Program-made: the position numbers and the translations under genes | The notes under the pieces: generated by a model | Seen by the model: only the letters and a program-made list of their open reading frames with translations | Told to the model about the DNA's origin: nothing | Databases searched by the model: none | Origin: Alteromonas gilva | GTDB taxonomy: Bacteria; Pseudomonadota; Gammaproteobacteria; Enterobacterales; Alteromonadaceae | Direction of reading: 5' to 3' | Assembly: GCF_028595265.1 (NCBI RefSeq) | Contig: NZ_JAQQXP010000001.1 | Location: 2,170,001 to 2,234,000, forward strand | DNA: 64,000 nt | Shown: positions 17,654 to 26,468 of the stretch, piece after piece | How positions within the stretch are numbered: the stretch's first letter is position 1 | Layout: each line of letters opens with the position of its first letter

Positions 17654-18244
17654 TTATGAGGCAGGCTGACGGGTGTCATGAAAGATTGACGCTAACTGAC
17701 TGATGAGTGCTGCGGTGGCGCCCCATATCATGCGTTCCTGCCAGAGAATAAAATGCACAGGGTGGGCGAGATTACCGCGTTGTACAGACTCAATAAGGTG
17801 GTTATCCGGATTGAGTAGAAAGCTCAGCGGCACTTCAAAGGTATCATGCACTTCATTAGGATCGATATTAAGCGAAAACGCGGGCTCAACAATGGCTACC
17901 ACGGCGGTAATATGAAAGCCGGTAAGCGTGTGATGAGGGGGAAGCGACCCCACAATCTGGCATTGCTCGCGGGGCAAGCCAACTTCTTCCCAGGCTTCGC
18001 GCAGCGCAGTTTCGGTTAAATTACGGTCGTGGCGCTCAACTTTGCCACCAGGAAAACTCACCTGGCCAGGATGGTGGGTTAAGTGGCTGGCGCGTTGGGT
18101 GAACAATACCCGTAAACCGTCCGTGTAGTTGAGCAGCGGAACCAGTACCGCCGCCGCTCTGCCGGTCTCGCGCAAGGGAAAGTCCTGGCTGGCAATCATC
18201 GGTGGCGAAACGTGAAACTGACTTAAGAAATCATGCTTTTTCAA
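17654..18244 (-). CDS. nudL: Nudix hydrolase, CoA pyrophosphatase (NudL) type
   Basis: 196 residues from a TTG at 18244. This start puts DFLSQF where NudL has its N-terminal DFLSRF, and has CTGGAG 7 nt upstream. The CoA-pyrophosphatase Nudix box is present: GQVSFPGGKVE followed by ALREAWEEVGLP. Cleaves CoA (and oxidised CoA) to phosphopantetheine and 3',5'-ADP. Overlaps the pabB 3' end by 14 bp in another frame, so translation is probably coupled. The same neighbour pair exists in E. coli. Confidence 0.9.
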   Translation of the reverse strand: MKKHDFLSQFHVSPPMIASQDFPLRETGRAAAVLVPLLNYTDGLRVLFTQRASHLTHHPGQVSFPGGKVERHDRNLTETALREAWEEVGLPREQCQIVGSLPPHHTLTGFHITAVVAIVEPAFSLNIDPNEVHDTFEVPLSFLLNPDNHLIESVQRGNLAHPVHFILWQERMIWGATAALISQLASIFHDTRQPAS

Positions 18245-19658
18245 TGGTCGACTCCAGCACCGGTAAAATTCTGGCCACCTTGTCCAGGGTTTCCTGAAAT
18301 TCCTCATTAGCCACAGAGTCCAGCACAATGCCGCCGCCAGCCCAGCAATAAAGTTGATTTTGCTCTGCTAACAGCGTGCGAATACAAATACTTGAGTCGA
18401 GGTCGTTTTTTAATCCCAGATACACCATACTGCCACAATAGGGCGCGCGGCGGTTAGGTTCAAGCTCTTCGATGATCTCCATTGCCCGAATTTTCGGGGC
18501 TCCGGTAATTGAACCGCCGGGAAAGCACCCTTGCAGGAGATCCAGCGGATGGCTGTCTGCGCTCAGGCGACTGCGTATTCGGCTAACCATATGGTGCACC
18601 GCAGCGTAACTTTCCAGTTTAAATAAATCCGGAACGCTTACACTGCCAGGCGCGCTATGCTTGCTGATGTCGTTGCGCAATAAGTCCACAATCATCAGGT
18701 TTTCAGCGCGGTCTTTTTCAGCACTGAGTAAGGCCGCAGCGTTACGTTCATCCTGGATAGGGTCGGTGCTTCTGGGCCGTGTGCCTTTAATCGGCTTGGT
18801 TTCAATAATGCCGTCCCGACACTGAATAAAACGTTCCGGTGACAAGCTCAGAAGCGTGCTGTTGCCGGTGTTTAAAAACGCCGAGAATGGCGCATTATTA
18901 GCCTGCGTTAATAACCGGTATGCCGGCCATACATCTCCGCTAAACCCCGCTTTAAAACGCTGGGCAAAGTTTACCTGATAGCAGTCACCGGCGGTCAGGT
19001 AATCATGAACCTTACCCAGTGCGGTATTGTAATCCGTTTGCGTCAGGTTACTTTGCCATGGGGTGGTTAAACGAAAAGCCCGGCAACTGGCATTCAGCCA
19101 GTTATTAAAGTCGGGCACAGCTACCCCGGACGTATGACAAAAGTACCAGCGGTTAGTGTGGGTATCGTGGATCAGGGCCCGGTCATAGATGCCCAGCATC
19201 ATATCCGGACATTCATATTCAGCGGGGTTTAACGAAGGTAATGTTTCAAAATATCGCCCCAGGTCGTAACTACAAAATCCAGCCAGCCCTAACACCATTG
19301 GTAAGGTGTTGTAGAGTGACTGTTCAACTTCTGAAGTATCAACGCTGAGCTGAAACGCCTGAATGTAAGACTGGGCTACTTTCAGTGGCGAGTGATCGCC
19401 GCGGAATTTTTTAATGATGGCGCCATCGGCGCTGGCGACACGGGTCTCGCCCTGTTTGCTGGTAAGGGTAAGTAAAGGTTGCCATAAGGCGATATCAAAC
19501 CGGCTGCCGCTTTCCTGGCTGGCCCCTGAATCGAGTAACAGGGCACCATCGGTTTGTGCTACCGCCGCAAATACATCCTGAATGGTGCAGGTCGCGGCTA
19601 GCGACACTTCGGTTAAACTGAGCGACGTGGGCTCAAAATTATAATCTAATTGTGACAT
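18231..19658 (-). CDS. pabB: Aminodeoxychorismate synthase component I
   Basis: 475 residues from the ATG at 19658. The frame is open further upstream, but that would run into the divergent fumarase gene and has no PabB similarity. Chorismate-binding enzyme that, with the PabA amidotransferase encoded elsewhere, makes 4-amino-4-deoxychorismate for folate. Conserved segments: PIKGTRPRS, LMIVDLLRNDISK and GGSITGAPKIRAMEIIEELEP. N-terminal domain has GFCSYDLGRYFETLP. The KGTRP motif marks PabB-type rather than TrpE-type enzymes. Weak Shine-Dalgarno. Confidence 0.93.
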   Translation of the reverse strand: MSQLDYNFEPTSLSLTEVSLAATCTIQDVFAAVAQTDGALLLDSGASQESGSRFDIALWQPLLTLTSKQGETRVASADGAIIKKFRGDHSPLKVAQSYIQAFQLSVDTSEVEQSLYNTLPMVLGLAGFCSYDLGRYFETLPSLNPAEYECPDMMLGIYDRALIHDTHTNRWYFCHTSGVAVPDFNNWLNASCRAFRLTTPWQSNLTQTDYNTALGKVHDYLTAGDCYQVNFAQRFKAGFSGDVWPAYRLLTQANNAPFSAFLNTGNSTLLSLSPERFIQCRDGIIETKPIKGTRPRSTDPIQDERNAAALLSAEKDRAENLMIVDLLRNDISKHSAPGSVSVPDLFKLESYAAVHHMVSRIRSRLSADSHPLDLLQGCFPGGSITGAPKIRAMEIIEELEPNRRAPYCGSMVYLGLKNDLDSSICIRTLLAEQNQLYCWAGGGIVLDSVANEEFQETLDKVARILPVLESTIEKA

Positions 19659-19829
19659 TAACAGTTTTACAATCGTTAGCAGATAGCAGGGCACATGACC
19701 TTTTCGATCCCGTGATACCGGAGTTCCACTAAGGTCGAAGATGGTTTTATTGGTGCCGGTTGTCGACATGGGGTAGTATACGGTTTCTTCGTCTAGATGA
19801 CTATGTGAGCCTAAAAATAAGAGGACGCC

Positions 19830-21359
19830 ATGACCGTAATTCGTCAACAAGACTTTATCGATAGCATTGAAGATGCACTGCAGTTTATTTCTTATTACCA
19901 CCCCCTTGATTATGTGAAGGCCGTCGAACAGGCCTATTTAAAAGAAGAAAGCCAGGCGGCTAAAGACGCTATGGCGCAAATTCTGATTAACTCACGTATG
20001 TCAGCAGAAGGTAAACGTCCGCTGTGTCAGGACACCGGTATTGTGACCTGTTTTGTTAAAATCGGGATGTCGGTTAGCTGGGACAAAGCAGACATGACCG
20101 TTCAGGAAATGGTGGATGAAGGCACCCGCCGTGCATACCTTAACCCGGACAACCCGTTACGCGCCTCAATTGTTGCCGATCCGGCCGGCGCGCGAACCAA
20201 TACTAAAGATAATACCCCGGCCGTAGTGCACATCGATATGGTGCCCGGTGACAAAATTGAAGTGATGATCGCGGCCAAGGGCGGCGGTTCAGAAAACAAA
20301 TCTAAAATGGTAATGCTCAACCCCAGCGACGACATTGTAGAGTGGGTACTTAAAACGCTTCCTACCATGGGCGCCGGTTGGTGTCCGCCGGGTATGCTGG
20401 GCCTCGGCATTGGCGGTACGGCTGAAAAAGCCGCGGTACTGGCCAAGGAAAGCTTAATGGATCCGGTTGATATTCAGGAACTGATTGAGCGTGGTCCGCA
20501 AACGACGGACGAGAAACTGCGGGTAGAAATTTACGAGCGGGTGAATAAACTCGGGATCGGTGCCCAGGGGCTCGGTGGTTTAACCACGGTGGTCGACGTT
20601 AAAATTAAATCAGTGCCTACTCATGCCGCTTCTAAACCGGTTGCTATGATCCCCAATTGCGCGGCTACGCGTCATGCGCATTTTTATCTGGACGGCAGCG
20701 GCCCGGCCGATTTAAAAGCGCCTAAGCTGGAGGAGTGGCCCGAGGTAACCTGGGAAGTCAGTGAAAATACCCGCCGGGTGAACATGGACGACGTCACCAA
20801 AGAAGACATCAAAGAATGGAAAGTAGGCGAAACCGTGCTGCTTTCGGGCAAAATGTTAACCGGCCGCGATGCGGCTCACAAACGCATTCAGACCATGCTG
20901 GAAAACGGCGAAGGGTTACCCGAAGGTGTGGATTTTAACGGTAAGTTCATTTATTACGTTGGCCCTGTTGACGCAGTGGGTGACGAAGTAGTCGGCCCGG
21001 CAGGCCCAACCACCGCCACCCGGATGGATAAATTCACCGACATGATGCTGGAAAAAACCGGTATCGCCGGCATGATTGGTAAAGCTGAACGTGGCCCGGC
21101 TACTGTTGAGTCCATTGCTAAGCACGAGTCAGTGTATCTGATGGCGGTAGGTGGTGCGGCCTATCTGGTGTCTAAGGCGATAAAGAAAGCCCGCGTGGTT
21201 GCTTTTGAAGATCTCGGAATGGAAGCCATTTACGAGTTTGAAGTAGAAGATATGCCAGTTACCGTAGCAGTAGACAGCACCGGTGCCAATGCTCACCAAA
21301 CGGGCCCGGCTATCTGGAAAGCGAAAATAGCTGAGTTAGACGAAGCATTGTCGAAATAA
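19830..21359 (+). CDS. Class I fumarate hydratase (iron-sulfur)
   Basis: 509 residues. Reversible hydration of fumarate to L-malate in the TCA cycle. Alpha domain at the N-terminus with CQDTGIV (cluster cysteine) and GWCPPGMLGLGIGG; the third cysteine probably lies in NCAATRHAHF. The C-terminal beta domain begins about residue 330 (LLSGKMLTGRDAAHKR). One chain carries both domains, as in FumA/FumB. ATG with AGAGGA about 6 nt upstream. Followed by a strong terminator, so monocistronic. Confidence 0.95.
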   Translation: MTVIRQQDFIDSIEDALQFISYYHPLDYVKAVEQAYLKEESQAAKDAMAQILINSRMSAEGKRPLCQDTGIVTCFVKIGMSVSWDKADMTVQEMVDEGTRRAYLNPDNPLRASIVADPAGARTNTKDNTPAVVHIDMVPGDKIEVMIAAKGGGSENKSKMVMLNPSDDIVEWVLKTLPTMGAGWCPPGMLGLGIGGTAEKAAVLAKESLMDPVDIQELIERGPQTTDEKLRVEIYERVNKLGIGAQGLGGLTTVVDVKIKSVPTHAASKPVAMIPNCAATRHAHFYLDGSGPADLKAPKLEEWPEVTWEVSENTRRVNMDDVTKEDIKEWKVGETVLLSGKMLTGRDAAHKRIQTMLENGEGLPEGVDFNGKFIYYVGPVDAVGDEVVGPAGPTTATRMDKFTDMMLEKTGIAGMIGKAERGPATVESIAKHESVYLMAVGGAAYLVSKAIKKARVVAFEDLGMEAIYEFEVEDMPVTVAVDSTGANAHQTGPAIWKAKIAELDEALSK

Positions 21360-21405
21360 CCGCCAGTCGGTAAGACCGCAGTAAATCTGCACTTAACGTA
21401 GCGCG

Positions 21406-21435
21406 AAAAACGGGTAACATGAGTTACCCGTTTTT
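21406..21435. terminator. Bidirectional rho-independent terminator after fumarase
   Basis: Perfect stem of 13 bp including the A/T tracts (AAAAACGGGTAAC / GTTACCCGTTTTT) with loop atga, 47 bp after the fumarase stop. A T-tract follows on the plus strand and, by symmetry, on the minus strand. Confidence 0.85.
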
Positions 21436-21449
21436 GATTGTAGTGAATA

Positions 21450-22898
21450 ATGTTTGTATTTGAACCACTTGAGATAGCGCTGATTGCTGGCGCTGTTGTC
21501 ACTGCTTTAGGTGCAGGCCTGTTGATGGGCCGTGCGCAAGGCCTGAACAAAGCCCAGGCGGCAGAATCGCAGGTGCAACTGCTGCAACAACAGCTGGCGC
21601 AGGTCGAAGCGCAATTCACTGCAACACAAGAGCGGTTTAACCACGACAAGGCCGACATCCAGCATCAGCTCAACGTAACCCGCCATGCGTTACAACAAGA
21701 AGCCGCCAGAGCAGCGTTATTGCCCGAAATACAGCAGCAACGCCAACAACTGCAACACGAGCTTAAAGCACTACAGGCCGATTATACTGAGTTAAGATCG
21801 CTCAGTGACTCACGGCAGGCGGCGTTCAACGAAGCGCAAAAAAGCCATGAAGAAAAGCTCGAAAGCCTGCAAGCGGCAGAAAAACGCCTGCAAGAGCAAT
21901 TTGAAAATCTCGCCAATCGCATTTTCGAACAAAAAGCACAAAGTTTTAGTAACGACAATAAAACCCGGCTGGATGCGTTGCTCACCCCCCTTAAAGAGCA
22001 AATAGAAGGGTTTAAAAAGCAGGTTACCGATCAATATGTCAGGGAAGGCCAGGAGAGGGCGTCGTTAAAAACAGAAATACTCAGTTTAAAGGCACTCAAC
22101 CAACAAATTACCGAAGATGCTGCCGCGCTTACCCGCGCACTAAAAGGCGATAACAAACAACAAGGGAACTGGGGCGAAGTAGTGCTGGAACGGATTTTAA
22201 AAGAGTCCGGGTTACGCGAAGGTCACGAATTTGAAACCCAGGTGTCAGCCCGTAACGAACAGGGTAAATTACAGCAGCCCGACGTTGTGGTGCATTTACC
22301 GAACGATAAAGACGTCATTATTGATGCAAAAATGAGTTTAGCCGCCTACGAGCGATACTTTAATTGTGATGATGAGGCGCAGCGTACAGGCTATTTAAAA
22401 GAGCATGTTAATTCTGTTCGTAACCATATAAAAACACTCGGCGCAAAGGATTATCATGAGCTGGAGGCATTGCGCTCATTAGATTATGTACTGATGTTTA
22501 TTCCGGTTGAACCGGCCTTTTTACTGGCTGTGGACAGTGAGCCACAATTGGTGAAACAAGCATTAGACAACAACATCATGCTGGTTTCGCCGACTAACCT
22601 GCTCGTGGCGCTGCGCACTATCAACAATATCTGGCAGTATGAATATCAAAACCAGAATGCGCAAAAAATTGCCCAGCATGCGGCTAAGCTTTACGACAAG
22701 TTTGCCGGTTTTGTGGCCGATATGGAAAAGATCGGTAAGGCTGTAGAAAGTACCCAAAAGCACTACGATGCCGCATTCAGTAAGCTGACCGGAGGCCGTG
22801 GTAACTTGTTGCGTCAGGTTGAGCAGTTCAGGCAGTTAGGGGTACAACCTAGTAAACGCCTTACCGATAATCAGCCAGGCGCTGATGAGGATGAATAG
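21450..22898 (+). CDS. rmuC: RmuC-family DNA recombination protein
   Basis: 482 residues. N-terminal hydrophobic anchor (about 8-25), long Gln/Glu/Ala-rich coiled coil (about 30-195), then the RmuC domain with the conserved GNWGEVVLERILKESGLREG, VIIDAKMSLAAYERY and PVEPAFLLAVD segments. RmuC limits inversions and recombination at short repeats; the C-terminal domain is related to restriction-endonuclease-like nucleases. Weak Shine-Dalgarno. Converges with the methyltransferase gene. Confidence 0.93.
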   Translation: MFVFEPLEIALIAGAVVTALGAGLLMGRAQGLNKAQAAESQVQLLQQQLAQVEAQFTATQERFNHDKADIQHQLNVTRHALQQEAARAALLPEIQQQRQQLQHELKALQADYTELRSLSDSRQAAFNEAQKSHEEKLESLQAAEKRLQEQFENLANRIFEQKAQSFSNDNKTRLDALLTPLKEQIEGFKKQVTDQYVREGQERASLKTEILSLKALNQQITEDAAALTRALKGDNKQQGNWGEVVLERILKESGLREGHEFETQVSARNEQGKLQQPDVVVHLPNDKDVIIDAKMSLAAYERYFNCDDEAQRTGYLKEHVNSVRNHIKTLGAKDYHELEALRSLDYVLMFIPVEPAFLLAVDSEPQLVKQALDNNIMLVSPTNLLVALRTINNIWQYEYQNQNAQKIAQHAAKLYDKFAGFVADMEKIGKAVESTQKHYDAAFSKLTGGRGNLLRQVEQFRQLGVQPSKRLTDNQPGADEDE

Positions 22899-22941
22899 CT
22901 AAGTCAGCACAGGCGTGGCGTGAGCCGGTGGATGGCCTGGG

Positions 22942-23535
22942 TTAAGGCTTACAGGCAACGGTATACACATGGGTTTGCGGGTATTGGTCGAGCTCAAGGT
23001 GCAACACCGACAAACCGTTGTCGATAAGCAACTGAAGATTGTTATTAATGCCAATAGAGCTGTAGTAAAAAGTGTCGCCGCACCAATGATCGCGGTGTTC
23101 ACCTTGTGCATTGCCAAATGTATATATCAGAATGCCACCCTTTGTCAGGAGCTGACACAATTTCGACACGACGGTCTTTTGCCTGGTCAGCGGCAAGTGG
23201 AAAATACTGTCCCAGGCAACGATGAAGTCAAATCGCTCTTCGGTCTGCCAGGTGCATATGTCGTGATGTATAAATTTGTGCTCCGGGTGATTTTTACCCG
23301 CCAGTTCAACCATGTTCTTTGACACATCCACACCGGTGATTGTAAAGCCGTGTTGCTCCAAAATACGCACAAACCTACCGCCTGCGCCACACCCCACATC
23401 GAGAGCCTTTCCGGCTTTGGCACTCAAGGCAACCGCTTGCTCAAACTGGCGAACACCATAACAGGACTCAAAGTGCTGTTCGTGCCACCACTGCGCGATT
23501 TTATCGTATTTGGAGCCTAGTTCAGATGGTTCCAT
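22942..23535 (-). CDS. Class I SAM-dependent methyltransferase
   Basis: 197 residues. SAM-binding motif I ALDVGCGAGGRFVRIL with the following acidic residue in GVDVSKNMVELA; motif II region is DFIVAWDSIFHLPL. ATG with GAGGT about 6 nt upstream. Substrate unknown; resembles small-molecule/Tehb-like methyltransferases. No operon partner. Confidence 0.88.
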   Translation of the reverse strand: MEPSELGSKYDKIAQWWHEQHFESCYGVRQFEQAVALSAKAGKALDVGCGAGGRFVRILEQHGFTITGVDVSKNMVELAGKNHPEHKFIHHDICTWQTEERFDFIVAWDSIFHLPLTRQKTVVSKLCQLLTKGGILIYTFGNAQGEHRDHWCGDTFYYSSIGINNNLQLLIDNGLSVLHLELDQYPQTHVYTVACKP

Positions 23536-23646
23536 ATGAGTACCTCATGACCTGCACACCGTTATTCAGATATAAGCTACAATAGCGCAAAAGGACTTAT
23601 CCTGTGAGTTATTACCCCGGCGAGCCAGTTTAGGCCTCTGGATGTC

Positions 23647-24273
23647 CTAGCGCTGGTTAGTTGCGACCTTAACAGCAAGGCCGATAAGTAAAATACCCGA
23701 AAAACCTTCTAGCAGGCGGGCATATTTTTGTGTTTCAGGGCGGGCAAAAAGTAAGCCTCCCAGGGCAGCGTACAATGCATTACACGTTGTTGCTAAGCAG
23801 GTAAATATGACCCCTAACATTAAGAACTGCATGCTGACGGAAGATTCGTCTGGATTGACAAATTGCGGCAGAAAAGACAAGAAAAACAACGCAACCTTAG
23901 GGTTCAGAAGACTAACAATAAGACCCTGTTTAAAAATATCATGTTGTCGCTTCTGGCTGTCAGTAATCACTATTTTGGATTTACCCTTCAGCGCACACTG
24001 TATGGCACGAATCCCCAGATAAAAAAGATATAAAGCACCAAGCCATTTAACGATAGTAAAAGCCAGGGCTGAGCTAAAAATAAGCGCGGACAGGCCAAGA
24101 CAAGCAGCGAACGTATGAAAAAGATAACCAAGCCCTAATCCCAGTGTTGCCTTCAGGCCATCGCTGACTTTACCTTTCATTGAATGCGTTACGATATAAA
24201 TGACATCGGGGCCAGGAATCATATTAAGAGTCAGGCATGCCACCACAAAGAGAAGTAAAGATTCAGTTTCCAT
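23647..24273 (-). CDS. LysE/RhtB-family amino-acid exporter
   Basis: 208 residues from the ATG at 24273 (METESLLLFVVACLTLNMIPGPD), the family-typical start; an upstream in-frame start would be 14 codons longer. Six hydrophobic helices. Hallmark N-terminal NMIPGPDVIYIVTHSM and central QGLIVSLLNPKVALFFLSFL. Such carriers export amino acids or homoserine lactone-like metabolites; the substrate is not predictable. Confidence 0.92.
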   Translation of the reverse strand: METESLLLFVVACLTLNMIPGPDVIYIVTHSMKGKVSDGLKATLGLGLGYLFHTFAACLGLSALIFSSALAFTIVKWLGALYLFYLGIRAIQCALKGKSKIVITDSQKRQHDIFKQGLIVSLLNPKVALFFLSFLPQFVNPDESSVSMQFLMLGVIFTCLATTCNALYAALGGLLFARPETQKYARLLEGFSGILLIGLAVKVATNQR

Positions 24274-24821
24274 AAGTATTCCAATGCAATTGAATTCCGT
24301 GTTAAACGCCCGCACAGCTTTTGTGGGTAAGTGGCCAGAGCCTTACTAAAACGACGTACACTTAGTGCGCCGCGGTTAGGCATTATTGTGAAGCGCTTCG
24401 GCGATGCCACTAAGGGCCTAATATATCGATATCCCGCTTTTCAGCAACACGTTAAATCAGCTTTTTACCAAAAAGCCAGTGGGGGGTGGCCACTGCACGC
24501 AACGCCCTGTGTGGGTTTATGATCATCCTTTGGGCTTTCCTTATCGGTGATGTTCAAACCCTGTCCTACAGTAGATTACTGCTAAATCACCGTCAATTTC
24601 CACCCCATTATTTGCCTGCGGCTGACATTTTTCACCTGTTCAGGCGCCGCAATCACAGCGTTGTTTGATTTCAGTCATAGCGATATTCAGGTACTGCTGC
24701 ATAATGTGTGTCATTGCAGCAATTAAGGTTTAACAACCTGGTGTTAACGCGTGTTAATTTGCTGATTGTTGGGTTACACGTCGCTCAAACAAATTGGCGT
24801 TGATATTCAAAAGGGCAGGGA
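24274..24821. other. 548-bp gene-free interval with nested inverted repeat
   Basis: Between the divergent LysE and UbiA genes. No protein-like frame stands out. It contains the nested inverted repeat at 24361-24414. Two direct GTGTTAA copies 10 bp apart (24741 and 24751), upstream of the UbiA gene, could be a regulator site. Confidence 0.4.
24361..24414. repeat. Nested inverted repeat
   Basis: Outer arms CTTAGT / ACTAAG, middle arms GGCAT / ATGCC and a central perfect palindrome GAAGCGCTTC, all on one axis but with an unpaired 12-nt bulge on the left. No coding sequence around it. Function unknown. Confidence 0.4.
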
Positions 24822-25727
24822 ATGACAGTACTATCGACCATAGTCTCCACCATGCGTCCGCCGTTTTTATTACTCGTAGTAAGTTGCCTGAGTCTTGGCA
24901 TCGGCTTTGCCTGCTACGTTGGCATTCAGCTTTCGGCTGATGTGTTGAGCTGGATTGTGGTGTGCGGTGTCTCGGCGCACATTGCGGTTAATATGCTCAA
25001 CGAATACGTTGATTGCGTATCAAAACTGGATTTTGCTACCCGTAAAACCCCGTTCAGCGGCGGGAGTGGCGCGCTCGTGCAGCAGCCTGGCAGTGCGAAA
25101 CTGGTTAAATATACTGGCCTGTTGTTTGTGGGTATTACCATTGGCTCGGGCCTGCTCGTAATACAATATTCCCCGGCCGCCTGGCTTACACTTGCGGTAA
25201 TGGGCGTGGTGGGTATCGTGATTGTGGTGAGCTATACGCCAGTGCTTAACCGCATGCCATGGTTGTGCCTGATAGCACCTGGTCTGGGATTTGGCGTGCT
25301 GATGACCTACGGCGGTTTTGTTGCCATCAGTGGTCAGCATCATACTGTGATGTTCACACTGGCCCTGGTACCCGCCATGCTGACCAATAATTTATTGTTA
25401 ATAAACCAGTTCCCCGATGCCACTGCTGATGCGCAGCATGGACGCAAACATGTGGTAACCCAATACGGGTATGTCTTTTGCGCGCACATCTACCTAATAC
25501 AATGGCTATTAACGCTGGCGCTTATAACTGGCAGTGTAATGCTGCATGCTTTACCCTTAATCACATTACTGGGGTTGTTACCATTAGTCTTCGGTTGGCG
25601 TATTTATCATCAGGCATTGAATTTTAAAGGCGCCGACAGCAGTTTTCAGACAGCCATGGGGCAAAATGTTCTGATGACCCTTGCCAGCCCGTTTATCCTT
25701 GGAGTGACACTATGTGTGGGCGCTTAA
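24822..25727 (+). CDS. UbiA-family prenyltransferase
   Basis: 301 residues, about eight or nine hydrophobic helices. Aspartate-rich motif I is NMLNEYVDCVSKLD and motif II NQFPDATADAQHGRKH, as in UbiA/MenA-type enzymes that attach an isoprenoid chain to an aromatic acceptor in the membrane. TRKTPFSGGSGAL is especially MenA-like. No menaquinone genes are nearby, so the acceptor is uncertain. Overlaps the next gene by 16 bp. Confidence 0.88.
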   Translation: MTVLSTIVSTMRPPFLLLVVSCLSLGIGFACYVGIQLSADVLSWIVVCGVSAHIAVNMLNEYVDCVSKLDFATRKTPFSGGSGALVQQPGSAKLVKYTGLLFVGITIGSGLLVIQYSPAAWLTLAVMGVVGIVIVVSYTPVLNRMPWLCLIAPGLGFGVLMTYGGFVAISGQHHTVMFTLALVPAMLTNNLLLINQFPDATADAQHGRKHVVTQYGYVFCAHIYLIQWLLTLALITGSVMLHALPLITLLGLLPLVFGWRIYHQALNFKGADSSFQTAMGQNVLMTLASPFILGVTLCVGA

Positions 25728-26431
25728 ATGTGACAGACAATCCGGCCCTACGTGACTTGTGCGAGCAACTCGAAATTGACTTCTGGCCGCACGAAGGCAT
25801 GCGTTTTAGCCGCTTTATTCGTGCTACTGAGCGCCTCACCATAGTGTTTGAACAAAACAACCAGCGTATTGCCCGCAATGCGCTATGGTGGCTATTACTG
25901 GAACCCGATCACAGTGAGTTGTCGGCGCGATTCAGGCCTTCGAAATATACCTCTTTTAATACCCGTTACGACAAATTAAATGTGCCACGCAGTGCGGGAT
26001 ATCATGCATACCGTCAGCAACGTTGCGTGATTCCGGCTGCCGGTTTTGGTGAAACGCAAAAAACGGGTGGTCAAATGCATTACCATGACTTGATTGCTGA
26101 CTTGTCCGAACCTCTGGCCATGGGCGGGCTTTATCGTGAATGGCATGGTCACGACCGGCACGGCAACGTGTTTACTGAAACCTCCTGTTCGGTTGTGACA
26201 TTACCGCCACACCCAAAGTTAACCGCTATTCACCAAAAATCCACGCCACTGATGCTGTCAGTAAACGATGGCAGCCTTGGCCGTTGGCTGGACTCAGGCA
26301 CTACCGAACCGGCACAGCTTGATGACTTACTAGTGCCTAAAATCCGTCACTCGTTTACGGTTTACCCTATTAATAAGCCGTCGCTTTATCAAACAATAAG
26401 CGAGCCTTACAACATTGCGCCTGACGTGTAA
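25712..26431 (+). CDS. SRAP-family protein (YedK/HMCES-like)
   Basis: 239 residues. Cys2 in MCGRL is the residue that, after Met removal, forms the covalent link to abasic sites in single-stranded DNA. The other expected active-site positions are present: N83 (SFNTRYD), E114 (AAGFGET) and H174 (AIHQKSTPL). Differences from typical YedK: the early RYNxAP motif is RFSRFIR, and the His motif is HQKS rather than HxRM. A YNIAP sequence sits near the C-terminus. The start codon lies inside the UbiA gene's last codons, so translation is probably coupled. Function inferred from the family: protection or processing of abasic DNA. Confidence 0.88.
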   Translation: MCGRLNVTDNPALRDLCEQLEIDFWPHEGMRFSRFIRATERLTIVFEQNNQRIARNALWWLLLEPDHSELSARFRPSKYTSFNTRYDKLNVPRSAGYHAYRQQRCVIPAAGFGETQKTGGQMHYHDLIADLSEPLAMGGLYREWHGHDRHGNVFTETSCSVVTLPPHPKLTAIHQKSTPLMLSVNDGSLGRWLDSGTTEPAQLDDLLVPKIRHSFTVYPINKPSLYQTISEPYNIAPDV

Positions 26432-26456
26432 CAAGGCACGCCTTTAGCGTGCCTTG
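26432..26456. terminator. Hairpin between converging SRAP and protease genes
   Basis: Perfect 10-bp stem CAAGGCACGC / GCGTGCCTTG with 5-nt loop directly after the SRAP stop. T-tracts are poor on both sides, so termination may be partial. Confidence 0.5.
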
Positions 26457-26468
26457 CTGGCGTGGCCT

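Noticed and set aside
19659..19901. N-terminal extension of PabB by 81 residues
   Set aside because: The frame is open, but it has no PabB similarity, overlaps the start of the divergent fumarase gene, and would precede a family-typical ATG start at 19658.
24361..24381. Integron attC-like motif (GTTAGGC near 24375)
   Set aside because: The matching RYYYAAC box should be upstream and is missing; the partner-like GCCTAA lies downstream in the wrong order. The symmetry is better explained as a simple inverted repeat.
24331..24668. Two short plus-strand open frames between the LysE and UbiA genes
   Set aside because: No ribosome sites, no protein-like hydrophobic or motif pattern, and they overlap each other in different frames.
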